Origin: Clostridia bacterium
Lineage (GTDB): Bacteria; Bacillota; Clostridia; Oscillospirales; Acutalibacteraceae
DNA length: 64,000 bases
Assembly: GCA_017621885.1 (NCBI GenBank)
Contig: JAGASD010000006.1
Location: 55,993-119,992, forward strand
Reading direction: 5' to 3'
The position numbers and the translations under genes are program-made. Shown in pieces: positions 53,058 to 62,183 of the stretch (the first letter of the stretch is position 1; each line of letters starts with the position of its first letter). The notes under the pieces were generated by a model. It searched no databases. It saw only the letters and a program-made list of their open reading frames with translations, and had not been told where the DNA came from.

Positions 53058-53080
53058 AACAGTTACCTCCGATATAGTTT

Positions 53081-53097
53081 CGGGACATAAAATCCCG
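53081..53097 (-). promoter_or_regulatory. Leader hairpin upstream of rplM
   Basis: A 5-bp stem CGGGA/TCCCG lies between the promoter and the ribosome site, in a leader of about 45 bases. It could be the remnant of an L13-type autoregulatory leader, but the structure is too small to claim. Confidence 0.3.
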
Positions 53098-53109
53098 CAT
53101 TGCCTTGAT

Positions 53110-53138
53110 ATATTATCACAGCAACACGGGAATGTCAA
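53110..53138 (-). promoter_or_regulatory. Sigma-A promoter of rplM-rpsI
   Basis: On the minus strand a perfect TTGACA is 17 bases from TAATAT. Confidence 0.75.
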
Positions 53139-53160
53139 CACTTTTTTTGAGGAATTTTTA

Positions 53161-53279
53161 TATAGCAAACACTATCTCACGTTTTCTCGTTTTTTCTTTA
53201 TTTTTCACTCGTTTTTCTCACGTGGCAAATTCAAAAAACTACACAAGAAACACCAAATTTATTTGGAGAGTTTGCTATA
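53161..53279. repeat. Inverted repeat flanking a pyrimidine-rich stretch
   Basis: TATAGCAAAC at 53161-53170 and its exact complement GTTTGCTATA at 53270-53279 bound 99 bases of Pyr/Pur-skewed sequence containing repeated CTCGTTTTT and CTCACG words. The right arm covers the last codons of the carboxypeptidase gene. This may be a small palindromic insertion or coincidence. Confidence 0.5.
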
Positions 53280-54665
53280 ATCCTTGACTATATCTATTCT
53301 GTTTTTCAATCTTTTTTTACGTTTTCTTTGCTTACTTGTTGAAAGCAATAAAACGATTATTGCTACAACAACAAGTATTACGATAACAATAAAAAGCTTT
53401 GAACTCATCAACGTTTCAAGCCAGCTGAACATTGCCCACAGATAATTCTTTTTAACATCCTGCTGCGCGACAAGAGTAACGTCAGCAATTTTCACACCCT
53501 TATATACTACCGTAGCTTTGCCTATCTCCTCCCCTTGCTTTACAGGAGCTTTTATTTTCTCGGGAAAGTCTGCGGCATATTCAATGGTAACTGATTCAAC
53601 ATCAAGGTCCTCGTGAACAATAGCAGTAATGTCATCCTTGGGTACAAGAGCAACGTAATCTGCCCCCCTGCCGTATTTTACGGCAATTTCACCTACGTTG
53701 TAGGATGTATCAGCAAGCACCTTCATTTTTATGTTGGAAAATGCCCATTTCAGCATATATCTGCACATAAGGTATGCGGTATTGCGTTTTTCACCGCCGT
53801 CAACATAATTATCGTTACCCTTCATTGCAATTGAAATATAGGTATAACCGTCCTTTGTGGCGGCAGAGACAAGGCAACAGCCTGCTTTTGAGGTATAACC
53901 GTTTTTAAGACCTATTGCGCCCTCATAGTAATAATAAGAATAATTATTCAAAAGCGGGTTGGAGTTATAAATGTTGCGTTCATCGTGCAAATTGGTTTTC
54001 GGAATAGTTTTGCCGTATTTTGAAGATATTTTCACAATATTGTCATCGGCTATTGCAGCCTTTGCAATAAGGTACATATCGTTAGCCGTTGTTTTATTCT
54101 GGGTTTTTGCTTCATAACCCTTAACTTTTTCATCATCAAGCCCGTGAGGATTTGCGAAATAAGTATCCTTGCAGCCTAAATCGGCAACATACTTATTCAT
54201 ATCGGCAACAAAAGCAGCTGAATTACCCTTGCCAAAATAATCAGCAATCACAGCAGCGGCATCGTTTGCACTTGACAAGAACATACAATAAAGCAGCATT
54301 TCAAGTGTAATCTTCTCCCCTGCTTTAAGACCCACGGTCGAACTGCCCGTACCGTTAAGACTTGTTATTGCTTTTTGTGAACAGGTGATAACAGTCTGAA
54401 GATTATCACATTTCTGAAGGGCAACCATAGCAGTAACTATTTTTGCAAGAGAGGCAGGTGCAGTAACCTTATCTGCATTTTTACTGTAAACAACAGTATC
54501 GGTATCTGCATTTACAAGTAAAGCAATTTCGGTAGTGTATCCGGGTGCTTCAATATCATAGTATCCGTTTGCTGTTTTTACAGCTTCCTCCTCTTCTGCG
54601 GAAGCTAAAACTGAAAAAGGAAACGCAAATATAAAACAAAATATAAAAATCAGTAATTTTTTCAT
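53259..54665 (-). CDS. D-alanyl-D-alanine carboxypeptidase (DacF/DacB-like, S11)
   Basis: A 468-residue penicillin-binding protein. It has a signal peptide (about 1-24), an S11 catalytic domain with SLAK (near 70-73) as nucleophile motif, SAND (near 131-134) and a third motif reading KNG in LKNGYT instead of the usual KTG. A C-terminal beta domain, a membrane helix (about 430-450) and a basic tail follow. It removes the terminal D-Ala of wall pentapeptides. The membrane-spanning C-terminus differs from the amphipathic anchor of DacA. Start ATG 54665 follows GGTGA. A role in vegetative or spore wall cannot be decided. Confidence 0.88.
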   Translation of the reverse strand: MKKLLIFIFCFIFAFPFSVLASAEEEEAVKTANGYYDIEAPGYTTEIALLVNADTDTVVYSKNADKVTAPASLAKIVTAMVALQKCDNLQTVITCSQKAITSLNGTGSSTVGLKAGEKITLEMLLYCMFLSSANDAAAVIADYFGKGNSAAFVADMNKYVADLGCKDTYFANPHGLDDEKVKGYEAKTQNKTTANDMYLIAKAAIADDNIVKISSKYGKTIPKTNLHDERNIYNSNPLLNNYSYYYYEGAIGLKNGYTSKAGCCLVSAATKDGYTYISIAMKGNDNYVDGGEKRNTAYLMCRYMLKWAFSNIKMKVLADTSYNVGEIAVKYGRGADYVALVPKDDITAIVHEDLDVESVTIEYAADFPEKIKAPVKQGEEIGKATVVYKGVKIADVTLVAQQDVKKNYLWAMFSWLETLMSSKLFIVIVILVVVAIIVLLLSTSKQRKRKKRLKNRIDIVKDYSKLSK

Positions 54666-54790
54666 AGACAATCACCGTTAAATGTTATAAAATAATAAGT
54701 ATAATTATGATGTATAACCATCTTTCAAACATTATAGCATTTATTTCGACATTTTAAAATACCATTTTACAAAAAAGGAGAATAAAAAAT

Positions 54791-55486
54791 ATGGTTTTTG
54801 TTACCGGTGATACCCACGGGGACCCCAACAGACTTTCAAAGAACAATTTAAAAAGTCTGAACGAGGGCGACACACTCATTGTCTGCGGTGATTTCGGTTT
54901 TATCTGGGACCGTTCAAAAGCAGAACAAAAAATCTTAAAAGAGTTAAGCAAACGAAAATACAATATTTGTTTCATTGACGGCACTCACGAAAACTTTGAC
55001 CTTTTAAACGCCTACCCTTCTACTAACTGGAACGGTGGCAAGGTACATCAGATTTCTGACAATATTTTCCACCTAATGCGCGGTCAGGTTTTTGAAATTG
55101 ACGGCTTGAAAATATTCACTATGGGCGGCGGTGAAAGTCCCGACCTTGACTCAAGACTTGAAGACAATCCTTGGTTGAAATATGAAATTCCTTCTAAAGA
55201 GGATCTACTTGAAGGTGCCTCCAACCTTGAAAAACACGATTGTAAAATTGACGTTATAATCACACACGAACCCTCAACAACAATCAAAGGCTTTTTAAAG
55301 CTGGGTGAAAGCGACTCCGTAAGAGTTACAACTCTTAATGCTTACTTTGATGAATTATCAAAATGCAGTGATTTTGAACGCTGGTTTTTCGGCAGCTTGC
55401 ATCTGGACAAATACATTTCAAACGCTTATATCGGTGTTTACAAGGCTGTTGTTAACGCACACACCGGTGAAAGAGTGCATTTTTAA
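54791..55486 (+). CDS. Calcineurin-like metallophosphoesterase
   Basis: A 231-residue phosphoesterase with GDTHGD (6-11), GDFGF (near 33-37), the GTHE motif in place of GNHE (near 64-67) and ITHEPS (near 157-162). The dinuclear metal site seems intact. There is no signal peptide. It resembles phage- and gut-Firmicute-type small phosphoesterases. The start follows AAGGAG. It lies 15 bases upstream of the beta-helix gene and may be co-transcribed. Confidence 0.82.
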   Translation: MVFVTGDTHGDPNRLSKNNLKSLNEGDTLIVCGDFGFIWDRSKAEQKILKELSKRKYNICFIDGTHENFDLLNAYPSTNWNGGKVHQISDNIFHLMRGQVFEIDGLKIFTMGGGESPDLDSRLEDNPWLKYEIPSKEDLLEGASNLEKHDCKIDVIITHEPSTTIKGFLKLGESDSVRVTTLNAYFDELSKCSDFERWFFGSLHLDKYISNAYIGVYKAVVNAHTGERVHF

Positions 55487-55501
55487 TCAGGAGTGTATAA
55501 T

Positions 55502-57703
55502 ATGAAAAAAGCCGTTAACAAAAAGAAAGCAAAAAAAATAGTTATAATTATTGTTTCAATCATTCTTACCCTTGCAATAATTGCCGGTGCTGTAGTTTTC
55601 ATTGCTAACTATCCCGATAACCGAACACCCGTATTTAATGATGTCAATAAAAAAACAACCAAACAAACCTTTGATGAGGGTGAATTTAAAATGGGTGAAT
55701 TTGATTTAATCGTTTCTGTTGATGGCGATGATAACGCCGCCGGAACTCTTGAAGCACCTTTAAAAACCTTGAATGGTGCTAAAGAAAAGTTAAAAGCTTT
55801 GAACATCCATGAAGATGCAAAGGTTACGGTATGGTTCAGAGAAGGTATTTACACATTCTTTGACACGGTTGCTTTTGATGATACGGATAAAGGTAACGTT
55901 CTCTACCGCTCCTATCCTGACGAAGAGGTTGTTTTTTCAGGTTCAAAAGAAATTAAAGGTAATTGGAGGGAAACAGAAATCAATGGTGTTAATGCCTTTG
56001 TAACCGATATGCCCGTAAAAAGCGATGACGATTATTTCCGTTCACTTTTCAAGGACGGCAAACGACTTTCACGTTCCAATTACCCTAAAGAAAACATCTT
56101 AAAGGTTAAAGACCCGAAGCTTGACGAAGCAATCGTTCCTGAAACAGAACCCGCCTTTTTCACTCACTCTGCTGTTTTTTACGCAAACACAGCAGATATC
56201 AAAAGCTTCAGCAATGTTAAGGATATAGATATAAGACTTATGCATTTCTGGTGCGATGAGCTTTTGCCTGTTTCATCAATTGATACAAAAACCGGCAGAA
56301 TTGAAACAAGAAAGCCTACCTCAATGACAATAAGGGTCGATGATAATTTCATTTTTGAAAACGTAAAGGAAGCACTTTCATTGCCGGGTGAATGGTATCT
56401 TGACCGCACAGAAGGAAAGCTTTACTACATACCTGAAGAAAACGATACTGTAAAAAACACCGTCCTTTATGCAGGTAAAACAGAACAGCTTATAACAATT
56501 ACTAATGCACAAAATATTTCTTTCCAAGGTATAAACTTTGAAAAAACAGACTGGGACCACGCTGGTAAGGATAGCGGTTTTTACGGCAAAGCATTCCCCG
56601 AAAACCATACGCTATATAAGAAGATAGAATATAGCGCAGTTCACCCCCAAGCCGCTTTCGAGACCCCTGCAGCAATCTATATTGATACCTGCTCAGGCAT
56701 CAATTTCACAGATTGCAACTTTGAAAACATTTCATATACCGCGGTTAAATTTGAAAAAGCATCAAAGGATTGCAGCATCACAAGCTGTTTGTTTAACGAA
56801 ATCGGTGGCAATGCTGTTTTCATCAACGATGATTTTGTTGTTCCTGCCACCACAAAGAACATCAATGTTACAGACTGTCACATCAGTAACTACGGCAGAA
56901 TTTTCAACAATGCCATTGGTATTCTTCTTACACATGCAATTGACTGTAACCTTACCCACAACGAAATCCACGATGGCTGGTACACGGGTATTTCAGTTGG
57001 TTGGAACTGGGGATATACAGACAACCCCACAAACAACATCAATATCAGCAACAACCTTATTTACAACATCGGTAACGGTTGGCTTTCCGATATGGGTGCT
57101 ATTTACACACTCGGCATTCAACCTGACACCGTAATTTCCGAAAACGTGATTTATAATGTAGGTTGTGATGAAGGTCGCTACGGCTACGGCGGTTGGGGTA
57201 TCTACCTTGATGAAGGTTCATCGGGAATCCTTGTTGAGAAAAACCTTGTTTACGACTGTTCTTCTCAAAATTTCCACCAGCACTACGGTAAAGATAATAT
57301 GATTAAAAACAACATCTTCGCTTTTGGCGGAGAAGGTCAGTTCAGAATAACAAGAAACGAAGACCACAACTCACTTTTCCTATACAACAACATTCTTGTT
57401 GGTGACGATACACCAATGTATTGGGAAACAATAAGTCTTGATTGGTTCAAGGATGACAGCAATCTTTACTGGGATTACAGCACATTCGGTAAAACAGTTC
57501 ATTCAGGACCTTCAACAAATATTTTTGAAAGCGAAAACATATTGGGTATGTATGGAAGAGGATATTACAACAATGCCGTTCTTGCCGACCCTCTTTTCAA
57601 GGATGTGGAAAAGCGCGATTTCACCCTTGCAGAAAACTCCCCGGCTATTGAGGCAGGCTTTAAACCTTGGGAATACAACGCAGGAACAATTACCGAAAGA
57701 TAA
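55502..57703 (+). CDS. Membrane-anchored right-handed beta-helix protein
   Basis: A 733-residue protein with a basic N-terminus and one membrane helix (about 14-36), then a secreted region. The start of the fold (LIVSVDGDDNAAGTLEAPLKTL, about 71-92) is the typical entry of pectate-lyase-like or GH141-like beta-helices. Asn-rich coils run from about 330 to 640 (NISFQGINFE, INFTDCNFENIS, ITSCLFNEIGGNAVF, ISNNLIYNIG). Polysaccharide binding or cleavage is likely, but catalytic residues cannot be assigned. ATG 55502 follows AGGAG. A strong terminator follows. Confidence 0.82.
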   Translation: MKKAVNKKKAKKIVIIIVSIILTLAIIAGAVVFIANYPDNRTPVFNDVNKKTTKQTFDEGEFKMGEFDLIVSVDGDDNAAGTLEAPLKTLNGAKEKLKALNIHEDAKVTVWFREGIYTFFDTVAFDDTDKGNVLYRSYPDEEVVFSGSKEIKGNWRETEINGVNAFVTDMPVKSDDDYFRSLFKDGKRLSRSNYPKENILKVKDPKLDEAIVPETEPAFFTHSAVFYANTADIKSFSNVKDIDIRLMHFWCDELLPVSSIDTKTGRIETRKPTSMTIRVDDNFIFENVKEALSLPGEWYLDRTEGKLYYIPEENDTVKNTVLYAGKTEQLITITNAQNISFQGINFEKTDWDHAGKDSGFYGKAFPENHTLYKKIEYSAVHPQAAFETPAAIYIDTCSGINFTDCNFENISYTAVKFEKASKDCSITSCLFNEIGGNAVFINDDFVVPATTKNINVTDCHISNYGRIFNNAIGILLTHAIDCNLTHNEIHDGWYTGISVGWNWGYTDNPTNNINISNNLIYNIGNGWLSDMGAIYTLGIQPDTVISENVIYNVGCDEGRYGYGGWGIYLDEGSSGILVEKNLVYDCSSQNFHQHYGKDNMIKNNIFAFGGEGQFRITRNEDHNSLFLYNNILVGDDTPMYWETISLDWFKDDSNLYWDYSTFGKTVHSGPSTNIFESENILGMYGRGYYNNAVLADPLFKDVEKRDFTLAENSPAIEAGFKPWEYNAGTITER

Positions 57704-57715
57704 TTACAGCTATAA

Positions 57716-57755
57716 AAACAACTCGGCTTCAAATTGAAACCGAGTTGTTTACATT
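57716..57755. terminator. Bidirectional terminator between the beta-helix gene and spoVM
   Basis: An 11-bp stem AAACAACTCGG/CCGAGTTGTTT extended by TTC/GAA after a mismatch lies between two convergent genes, with T-rich tails on both strands. Confidence 0.85.
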
Positions 57756-57832
57756 TATTCATCTTTTATTCCGAACATCAGTTTAAGAATACCTCTTAAA
57801 AATTTAGGACTGCGACATACAACTACTTTCAC
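57755..57832 (-). CDS. spoVM: Stage V sporulation protein M (SpoVM)
   Basis: A 25-residue peptide, MKVVVCRSPKFLRGILKLMF followed by GIKDE. It aligns with B. subtilis SpoVM, as I remember it, around the invariant PKFL-x-GI core and the amphipathic helix. SpoVM recognises the positively curved outer forespore membrane and tethers the coat protein SpoIVA. The start is a GTG at 57830-57832 with AAGGGGTGG five bases upstream; the ATG two bases before is out of frame and stops at once. It lies 54 bases downstream of rsgA; in B. subtilis spoVM is also a near neighbour of the rsgA homologue. It is easily missed because of its size. Confidence 0.85.
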   Translation of the reverse strand: MKVVVCRSPKFLRGILKLMFGIKDE

Positions 57833-57886
57833 ATTGACCACCCCTTATGTAGATTTACTACATAATATGAGTGTTTTTTAAAAGTG

Positions 57887-58774
57887 TTACAATTGCCACT
57901 CTTTAATATCCTTCACGTCATTATACATACTCACGTAGCTTTCGTGACGCCTGGGGTCAATATCACCGTTTTTAAGTGCATCAAGAATAAGACAGCCTTT
58001 TTCAACGGTATGCGAACAAGAAGTAAACTTGCAGTTGCCGAGATACTCTGTAAATTCGGGGAAACAAAAAGGGAGCTCATCTTTCATAATAATTTCGCTT
58101 GTCTGCTCAATATCCAAAGAAGAAAAACCGGGAGTATCCGCAACCCAGCCGTCACCAACGCGGTAAAGGGTTGCTTCTCTTGTGGTGTGTCTTCCCCTGC
58201 CCAGCTTATCGCTTATTTCGCCCGTAGCAAGAGAAAAGCGTTCATCAATACAATTAAGAAGGGAGGATTTACCAACGCCCGTATTACCCGTAAAAACGGT
58301 AATTCCACCGCCTATCATCGCCTTAACGGCATCAACACCCTCGCCCGTTTTACAACAAACAGACGTAACGTCAATACCTGCTTTTTTATAAACTGCCTCG
58401 TATTCAGAAGTATCACCTAAATCCGATTTAGAAAAAACAACGCAAGGCTTTATTCCTTTATTCACGGCAATGGCGGTCATTTTATCAATCACAAGAAGGC
58501 TCGGCACAGGCTCTTTTATTGATGAAACAATAATAAGGGTATCAATATTCGCAACGGGAGGTCTTAACAGAAAGTTCTTTCTGTCACCGATTTCGTCAAT
58601 GGTATTTTCTTTACCCTCTCTTACGGTAAAAGTAACGTTATCACCTGCAAGGGGAGTAATTTTCTTTTTTCTGAAGGCACCGCGGGCTTTACATTCATAA
58701 ATCTCACCATCAGCCTCAACGTAATAGAAGCCGCCGATACCTTTTATTATAATTCCGTTTAAAACTTGTTCCAT
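57887..58774 (-). CDS. rsgA: Ribosome small subunit-dependent GTPase A
   Basis: A 295-residue circularly permuted GTPase assisting late 30S assembly. An N-terminal OB fold (about 1-70) is followed by the permuted G motifs: SKSD-type G4 (FSKSDLGD near 113), G1 GNTGVGKSS (near 164-172), G3 DTPGF (near 215) and a C-terminal zinc-binding region (CKFTSCSH, then C in EKGC). Length and order are normal. It leads a two-gene unit with spoVM. Confidence 0.95.
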   Translation of the reverse strand: MEQVLNGIIIKGIGGFYYVEADGEIYECKARGAFRKKKITPLAGDNVTFTVREGKENTIDEIGDRKNFLLRPPVANIDTLIIVSSIKEPVPSLLVIDKMTAIAVNKGIKPCVVFSKSDLGDTSEYEAVYKKAGIDVTSVCCKTGEGVDAVKAMIGGGITVFTGNTGVGKSSLLNCIDERFSLATGEISDKLGRGRHTTREATLYRVGDGWVADTPGFSSLDIEQTSEIIMKDELPFCFPEFTEYLGNCKFTSCSHTVEKGCLILDALKNGDIDPRRHESYVSMYNDVKDIKEWQL

Positions 58775-58808
58775 TTTTTCACCTGCGAAGTATTTACATT
58801 TTCATAAT

Positions 58809-58837
58809 ATTATAACACGACTTTTAATTACTGTCCA
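58809..58837 (-). promoter_or_regulatory. Sigma-A promoter of rsgA
   Basis: On the minus strand TGGACA is 17 bases from a perfect TATAAT, about 35 bases upstream of the rsgA ATG. Confidence 0.7.
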
Positions 58838-58845
58838 TATTTTTA

Positions 58846-58878
58846 ACGGGGATTTGCGGAAAAACCGCAAATCCCCGT
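58846..58878 (-). terminator. Terminator of the SPFH/YdjGHI-like cluster
   Basis: A perfect 14-bp stem ACGGGGATTTGCGG/CCGCAAATCCCCGT with an A5 loop lies 23 bases after the last gene. The T tail is weak, but the stem is strong. Confidence 0.7.
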
Positions 58879-58901
58879 AATTTATATAAATGTAAAACTA
58901 A

Positions 58902-60332
58902 TTAAAAGCCTTTAACAGTAAAAACTACAAGCTCCGTTGCAGATTTGTCTGCACGTTCTTCTGTCATAATTGTAAGAATAGTGCCGTCATCCATTAATGC
59001 TGAATTGCAGAACCAAGGATAATTTGTACTGAACAAATCGCCGTCGGAAACTGTAGCAACAAACTTACCTGTATTATCCCAGAAAACAAGCTCTCTCATA
59101 TTACCGTCAAAGCCGATGTAACCGTTTGCACTTTGTGCCATAAAGGTTACGCTTCCTAAGCCTTCACCTTCAGCATCACACAATACCTTCTGCAATGTTC
59201 CGTCTAAGCTGTAAACAAAAACTTTATGGCTATCATCTTTCACATCAGAACCGCATACATAAATACTGTTTTCATCGATATTCACATGCATAATAGTATC
59301 AACTTCTTTAAAACTCATAGGAACAGAAGTATATGCGGTACCGTTAAATGTAACCTTTTTGCAATCTTCACTTGAGGTAAAATAATCTATACCCCAAGTG
59401 CCTGAAGGATGCATTGCAAGCTTGCTTATATCCTCATAAGTTGCCCCAACTGTTTCATTTTTCAAGCAAATAACATCATTCATCGAACCGCTGAGCCAGA
59501 GATTTCCGTCTGCAGTTGCTTCAATGCTTTCATAATCATCTTCGTCAAGTGCAATATCCTTAACAAACGTTAATGTGTTGTTTGCTAAAGTATATTTTTT
59601 CAAAACGCCTTCAGCAAGAATATAAACATTGTTACCAACAGTTGCAATTGAGTGATTAAACGTTTCAAAAGTAGAAATATATTTGTCTAATTTAATCCAG
59701 TTTGACTGAATGTTCAATGAACCTGCTGCTGCACTCTTGGCTTCAGCAGAGAAAGGAGTACCTTCCCATTCCCAAGGACCGTCTTCATTACTCTTATCGG
59801 CAACGGTAACCACAAGACCTTTAAGAAGCTCTGCAATACGTGCATCCGCAACATCCTCCGAATCAATATCAACGTAAACTGTTGCGCCCGCGTTTTCAAT
59901 ACGGTTGAAATACATTAAAGTATCATCATCTTCATATTTGAGTAAATCAACGCCACCGATTTTGACTGTTTCGTATTTTTTATTAACCTCGTATTCATAC
60001 TGGTCAAAGCCATAATAAACCAAATCCTCACGAAAATCATAGGGCTCATCAATTGAAACTTTAATTTCTGCGTTAATGTAATAATATTCAGGGTCTTCGG
60101 GGTCGGGAATCTGAAGAAGAACGCAACAATAATCTTCATCTGTTTTTGTTTCTTCATCAAAGTATGACCAGACATTTTCATCATAATCAAGTGTAAACAA
60201 AGGTGTAACAATATCAGCCTTGGTATTACCCGTGGGTTTCTTTGTAATATTATCAGTGTTTTCAGTTTTACCGCAAGCGGCCAAAGATAACAGCATAACA
60301 AAAGCCAATAATATAGCTATACCCTTTTTCAT
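58902..60332 (-). CDS. Lipoprotein with a predicted beta-propeller domain
   Basis: A 476-residue lipoprotein. The signal peptide ends in lipobox LAAC (C near residue 20). An N-terminal alpha/beta region (about 35-165) is rich in Asp, Glu and Tyr. From about 190 onward there are repeated beta units (HSIATVGNNVYILAEGVLKKY, SIEATADGNLWLSGS, NIDENSIYVCGSDV) like a propeller. ATG 60332 follows AAAGGAGG at six bases. No family is recognised. It is the last gene of the SPFH cluster, 35 bases after the TPM gene, so it may be an external sensor of that system. Confidence 0.75.
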   Translation of the reverse strand: MKKGIAILLAFVMLLSLAACGKTENTDNITKKPTGNTKADIVTPLFTLDYDENVWSYFDEETKTDEDYCCVLLQIPDPEDPEYYYINAEIKVSIDEPYDFREDLVYYGFDQYEYEVNKKYETVKIGGVDLLKYEDDDTLMYFNRIENAGATVYVDIDSEDVADARIAELLKGLVVTVADKSNEDGPWEWEGTPFSAEAKSAAAGSLNIQSNWIKLDKYISTFETFNHSIATVGNNVYILAEGVLKKYTLANNTLTFVKDIALDEDDYESIEATADGNLWLSGSMNDVICLKNETVGATYEDISKLAMHPSGTWGIDYFTSSEDCKKVTFNGTAYTSVPMSFKEVDTIMHVNIDENSIYVCGSDVKDDSHKVFVYSLDGTLQKVLCDAEGEGLGSVTFMAQSANGYIGFDGNMRELVFWDNTGKFVATVSDGDLFSTNYPWFCNSALMDDGTILTIMTEERADKSATELVVFTVKGF

Positions 60333-60367
60333 AAACATCCTCCTTTTAACATAAATAGGTTTAACAA

Positions 60368-61099
60368 TCATTTATTATTGTTGTTCTGTTTGGGTTTGGG
60401 TGTTTTATCAACATTTTTATAAAGGAAATTATCATAATTACCTGTAACTATAAAGCTTCCTTGACGTGTATAAACAGATGCATTTTTCTGCATTCTTACA
60501 GATTTGTTCTTTGAAGCAATTGCAAACATTACCAAAAAGCCTACCGCCATACCAACGGCAATACATATCACTATGACTTTAACCGTATCGGCTTTTCTGT
60601 CTGCAAGTCCGTCACCGGTAGCATTGTAATTCGTTTCGGGCACAACGGCTACGTCGCCATCGCTTTCTAATACATCTACACAAGTACTGTAATAATCCTC
60701 AGCACCGTCGAAATATGTATCGTTCGAATCATATGCGTTCTTCAGCGTTTCATATACATCTGCGTTGAACGTTGATTTTGCAGAATCTGTTACAAAGTAA
60801 TAATAAGAATTATCGTCAAGACTATGAACTAAAACAAAACCGTTTTCATTATCTGTATAATCATTATATATTTCCTCTGCATAACCATCAGAAACAGCTT
60901 CATCGGTAACGCAAAGCATTACACAACAGCCGTATTCATTTTCAACCGATTCTGCATAAGTTTCTAATTCTTGTATTTCTTCATAGGAAAAACAATTATT
61001 ATAATCAACCACATATTGCTCTGTGTAGGCAGATGCGGTTAAGGACAAGCAAAGCAAAACAACAAGCGCCAGGGAAACGGCTGATATTTTTTTAAACAT
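60368..61099 (-). CDS. TPM-domain membrane protein (YdjH-like)
   Basis: A 243-residue protein. A signal peptide (about 1-24) is followed by a TPM domain (about 25-145: VVDYNNCFSYEEIQELETYAESVENEYGC and a SYYYFVTDSA segment), a membrane helix at about 175-195 and a basic, Asn-rich cytosolic tail. TPM domains occur in photosystem II repair and in B. subtilis YdjH, which works with YdjG and the SPFH protein YdjI. ATG 61099 follows AAGGGGGTG. It begins 13 bases after the zinc-ribbon gene. Confidence 0.8.
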   Translation of the reverse strand: MFKKISAVSLALVVLLCLSLTASAYTEQYVVDYNNCFSYEEIQELETYAESVENEYGCCVMLCVTDEAVSDGYAEEIYNDYTDNENGFVLVHSLDDNSYYYFVTDSAKSTFNADVYETLKNAYDSNDTYFDGAEDYYSTCVDVLESDGDVAVVPETNYNATGDGLADRKADTVKVIVICIAVGMAVGFLVMFAIASKNKSVRMQKNASVYTRQGSFIVTGNYDNFLYKNVDKTPKPKQNNNNK

Positions 61100-61112
61100 A
61101 TACCGCACCCCC

Positions 61113-62183
61113 TTAAATCCAACCGAGCAAGAACGATAAGCCGCAGAGAACTGCACTTATGCCTGCACCAAGCAACAACGACGCTTTAACAACTGCTTTT
61201 TTATCGGTAGGAATGTTACCCACAAATTTTCCTGTCTGGCCATTCATTGCGAAAGTATATTTATTCCCATCCCAGGAAGTATTAAGAATCCAGACCGGAT
61301 AAAGAGCGTATTTATACAAGCCGTTGGCTATATTAAGGTTTACATTGCGTGAATCCACAGAGTTATAACCTTTAACGGTGCTTTCGAGGGCATCGCCAAC
61401 GCTTGCTCTTATTCTTTCGTTAGCTCTGTTCATACTTTCTTCCGCTGTTACGTCATATTTATCTGCAAGATAACCTGCAAGATAAGCCGTATTAAAATCA
61501 ACGGATTGAGATAAATCAAATGGCTCTACAGATTCCATAAGGTCATCGGGCATCTTGGTTGAGCCGTCTACGGGAACATTATCAAAACTTATATTTCCGC
61601 TTCTGTAAACATCGTAATAAGATGTTTCTCTGTAATTAAAATTATTATCTGACCACGTTCTGACTTTTGTCGCTTTGAAGGTTGCTTCACCGACTGCATC
61701 GCAGGTAAAAAGCCAATGAGGCACGTACACGCCCTTTATTTCTTCTATGCGGTTATTGTCAAGGAACGCTTTAGGTACAAATTTTTTAGTGGAAATATGT
61801 TTTTTCAATGCCTCTTTAGCAGCCTTTTTGTCCAGTTTGAAGGGTATTACCAAATCAGGGCGAAGAGCACCTGAAAACTGCCCCTTCATAACAACGGGAT
61901 TATCGCAGTACGGACATTTTGATGCCCCCGTTGTACTATCCGCGATAATTTCGCCGCCACAGGATTGACAAGAATAAACATTCATCCCGTCCGTTTCTCC
62001 CGATGACCACCGGTTATCCGAAGAAGACCAATCAACAGACTCTCCGACGCTTTCAACGTTTTGCTGCAATTCGTTTATTTCAAACTCCGTTTCACAATAA
62101 GGACATTTCAGCTTTTGCGCACCGGAATCGAACTGCACCCCACCGCCACAGCACGGGCACTTTTGTTCAGAAATTGTTGGCAT
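61113..62183 (-). CDS. Zinc-ribbon membrane protein (YdjG-like)
   Basis: A 356-residue protein. Two zinc ribbons are at the N-terminus (CPCC/CPYC near 9-30 and CQSC/CPYC near 72-93), then a conserved domain starting PDLVIPFKLDKKAAKEAL (about 109-126), and one or two C-terminal membrane helices (about 333-355). It resembles B. subtilis YdjG and other TFIIB-type zinc-ribbon proteins. The fold suggests a cytosolic platform tied to the membrane. It overlaps the 56-residue gene by one base (TAATG). Confidence 0.8.
   Translation of the reverse strand: MPTISEQKCPCCGGGVQFDSGAQKLKCPYCETEFEINELQQNVESVGESVDWSSSDNRWSSGETDGMNVYSCQSCGGEIIADSTTGASKCPYCDNPVVMKGQFSGALRPDLVIPFKLDKKAAKEALKKHISTKKFVPKAFLDNNRIEEIKGVYVPHWLFTCDAVGEATFKATKVRTWSDNNFNYRETSYYDVYRSGNISFDNVPVDGSTKMPDDLMESVEPFDLSQSVDFNTAYLAGYLADKYDVTAEESMNRANERIRASVGDALESTVKGYNSVDSRNVNLNIANGLYKYALYPVWILNTSWDGNKYTFAMNGQTGKFVGNIPTDKKAVVKASLLLGAGISAVLCGLSFLLGWI

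Noticed and set aside
53058-53168. 37-residue N-terminal extension of L13
   Set aside because: It is promoter and leader DNA; GGAGG and the conserved start lie at 53057.
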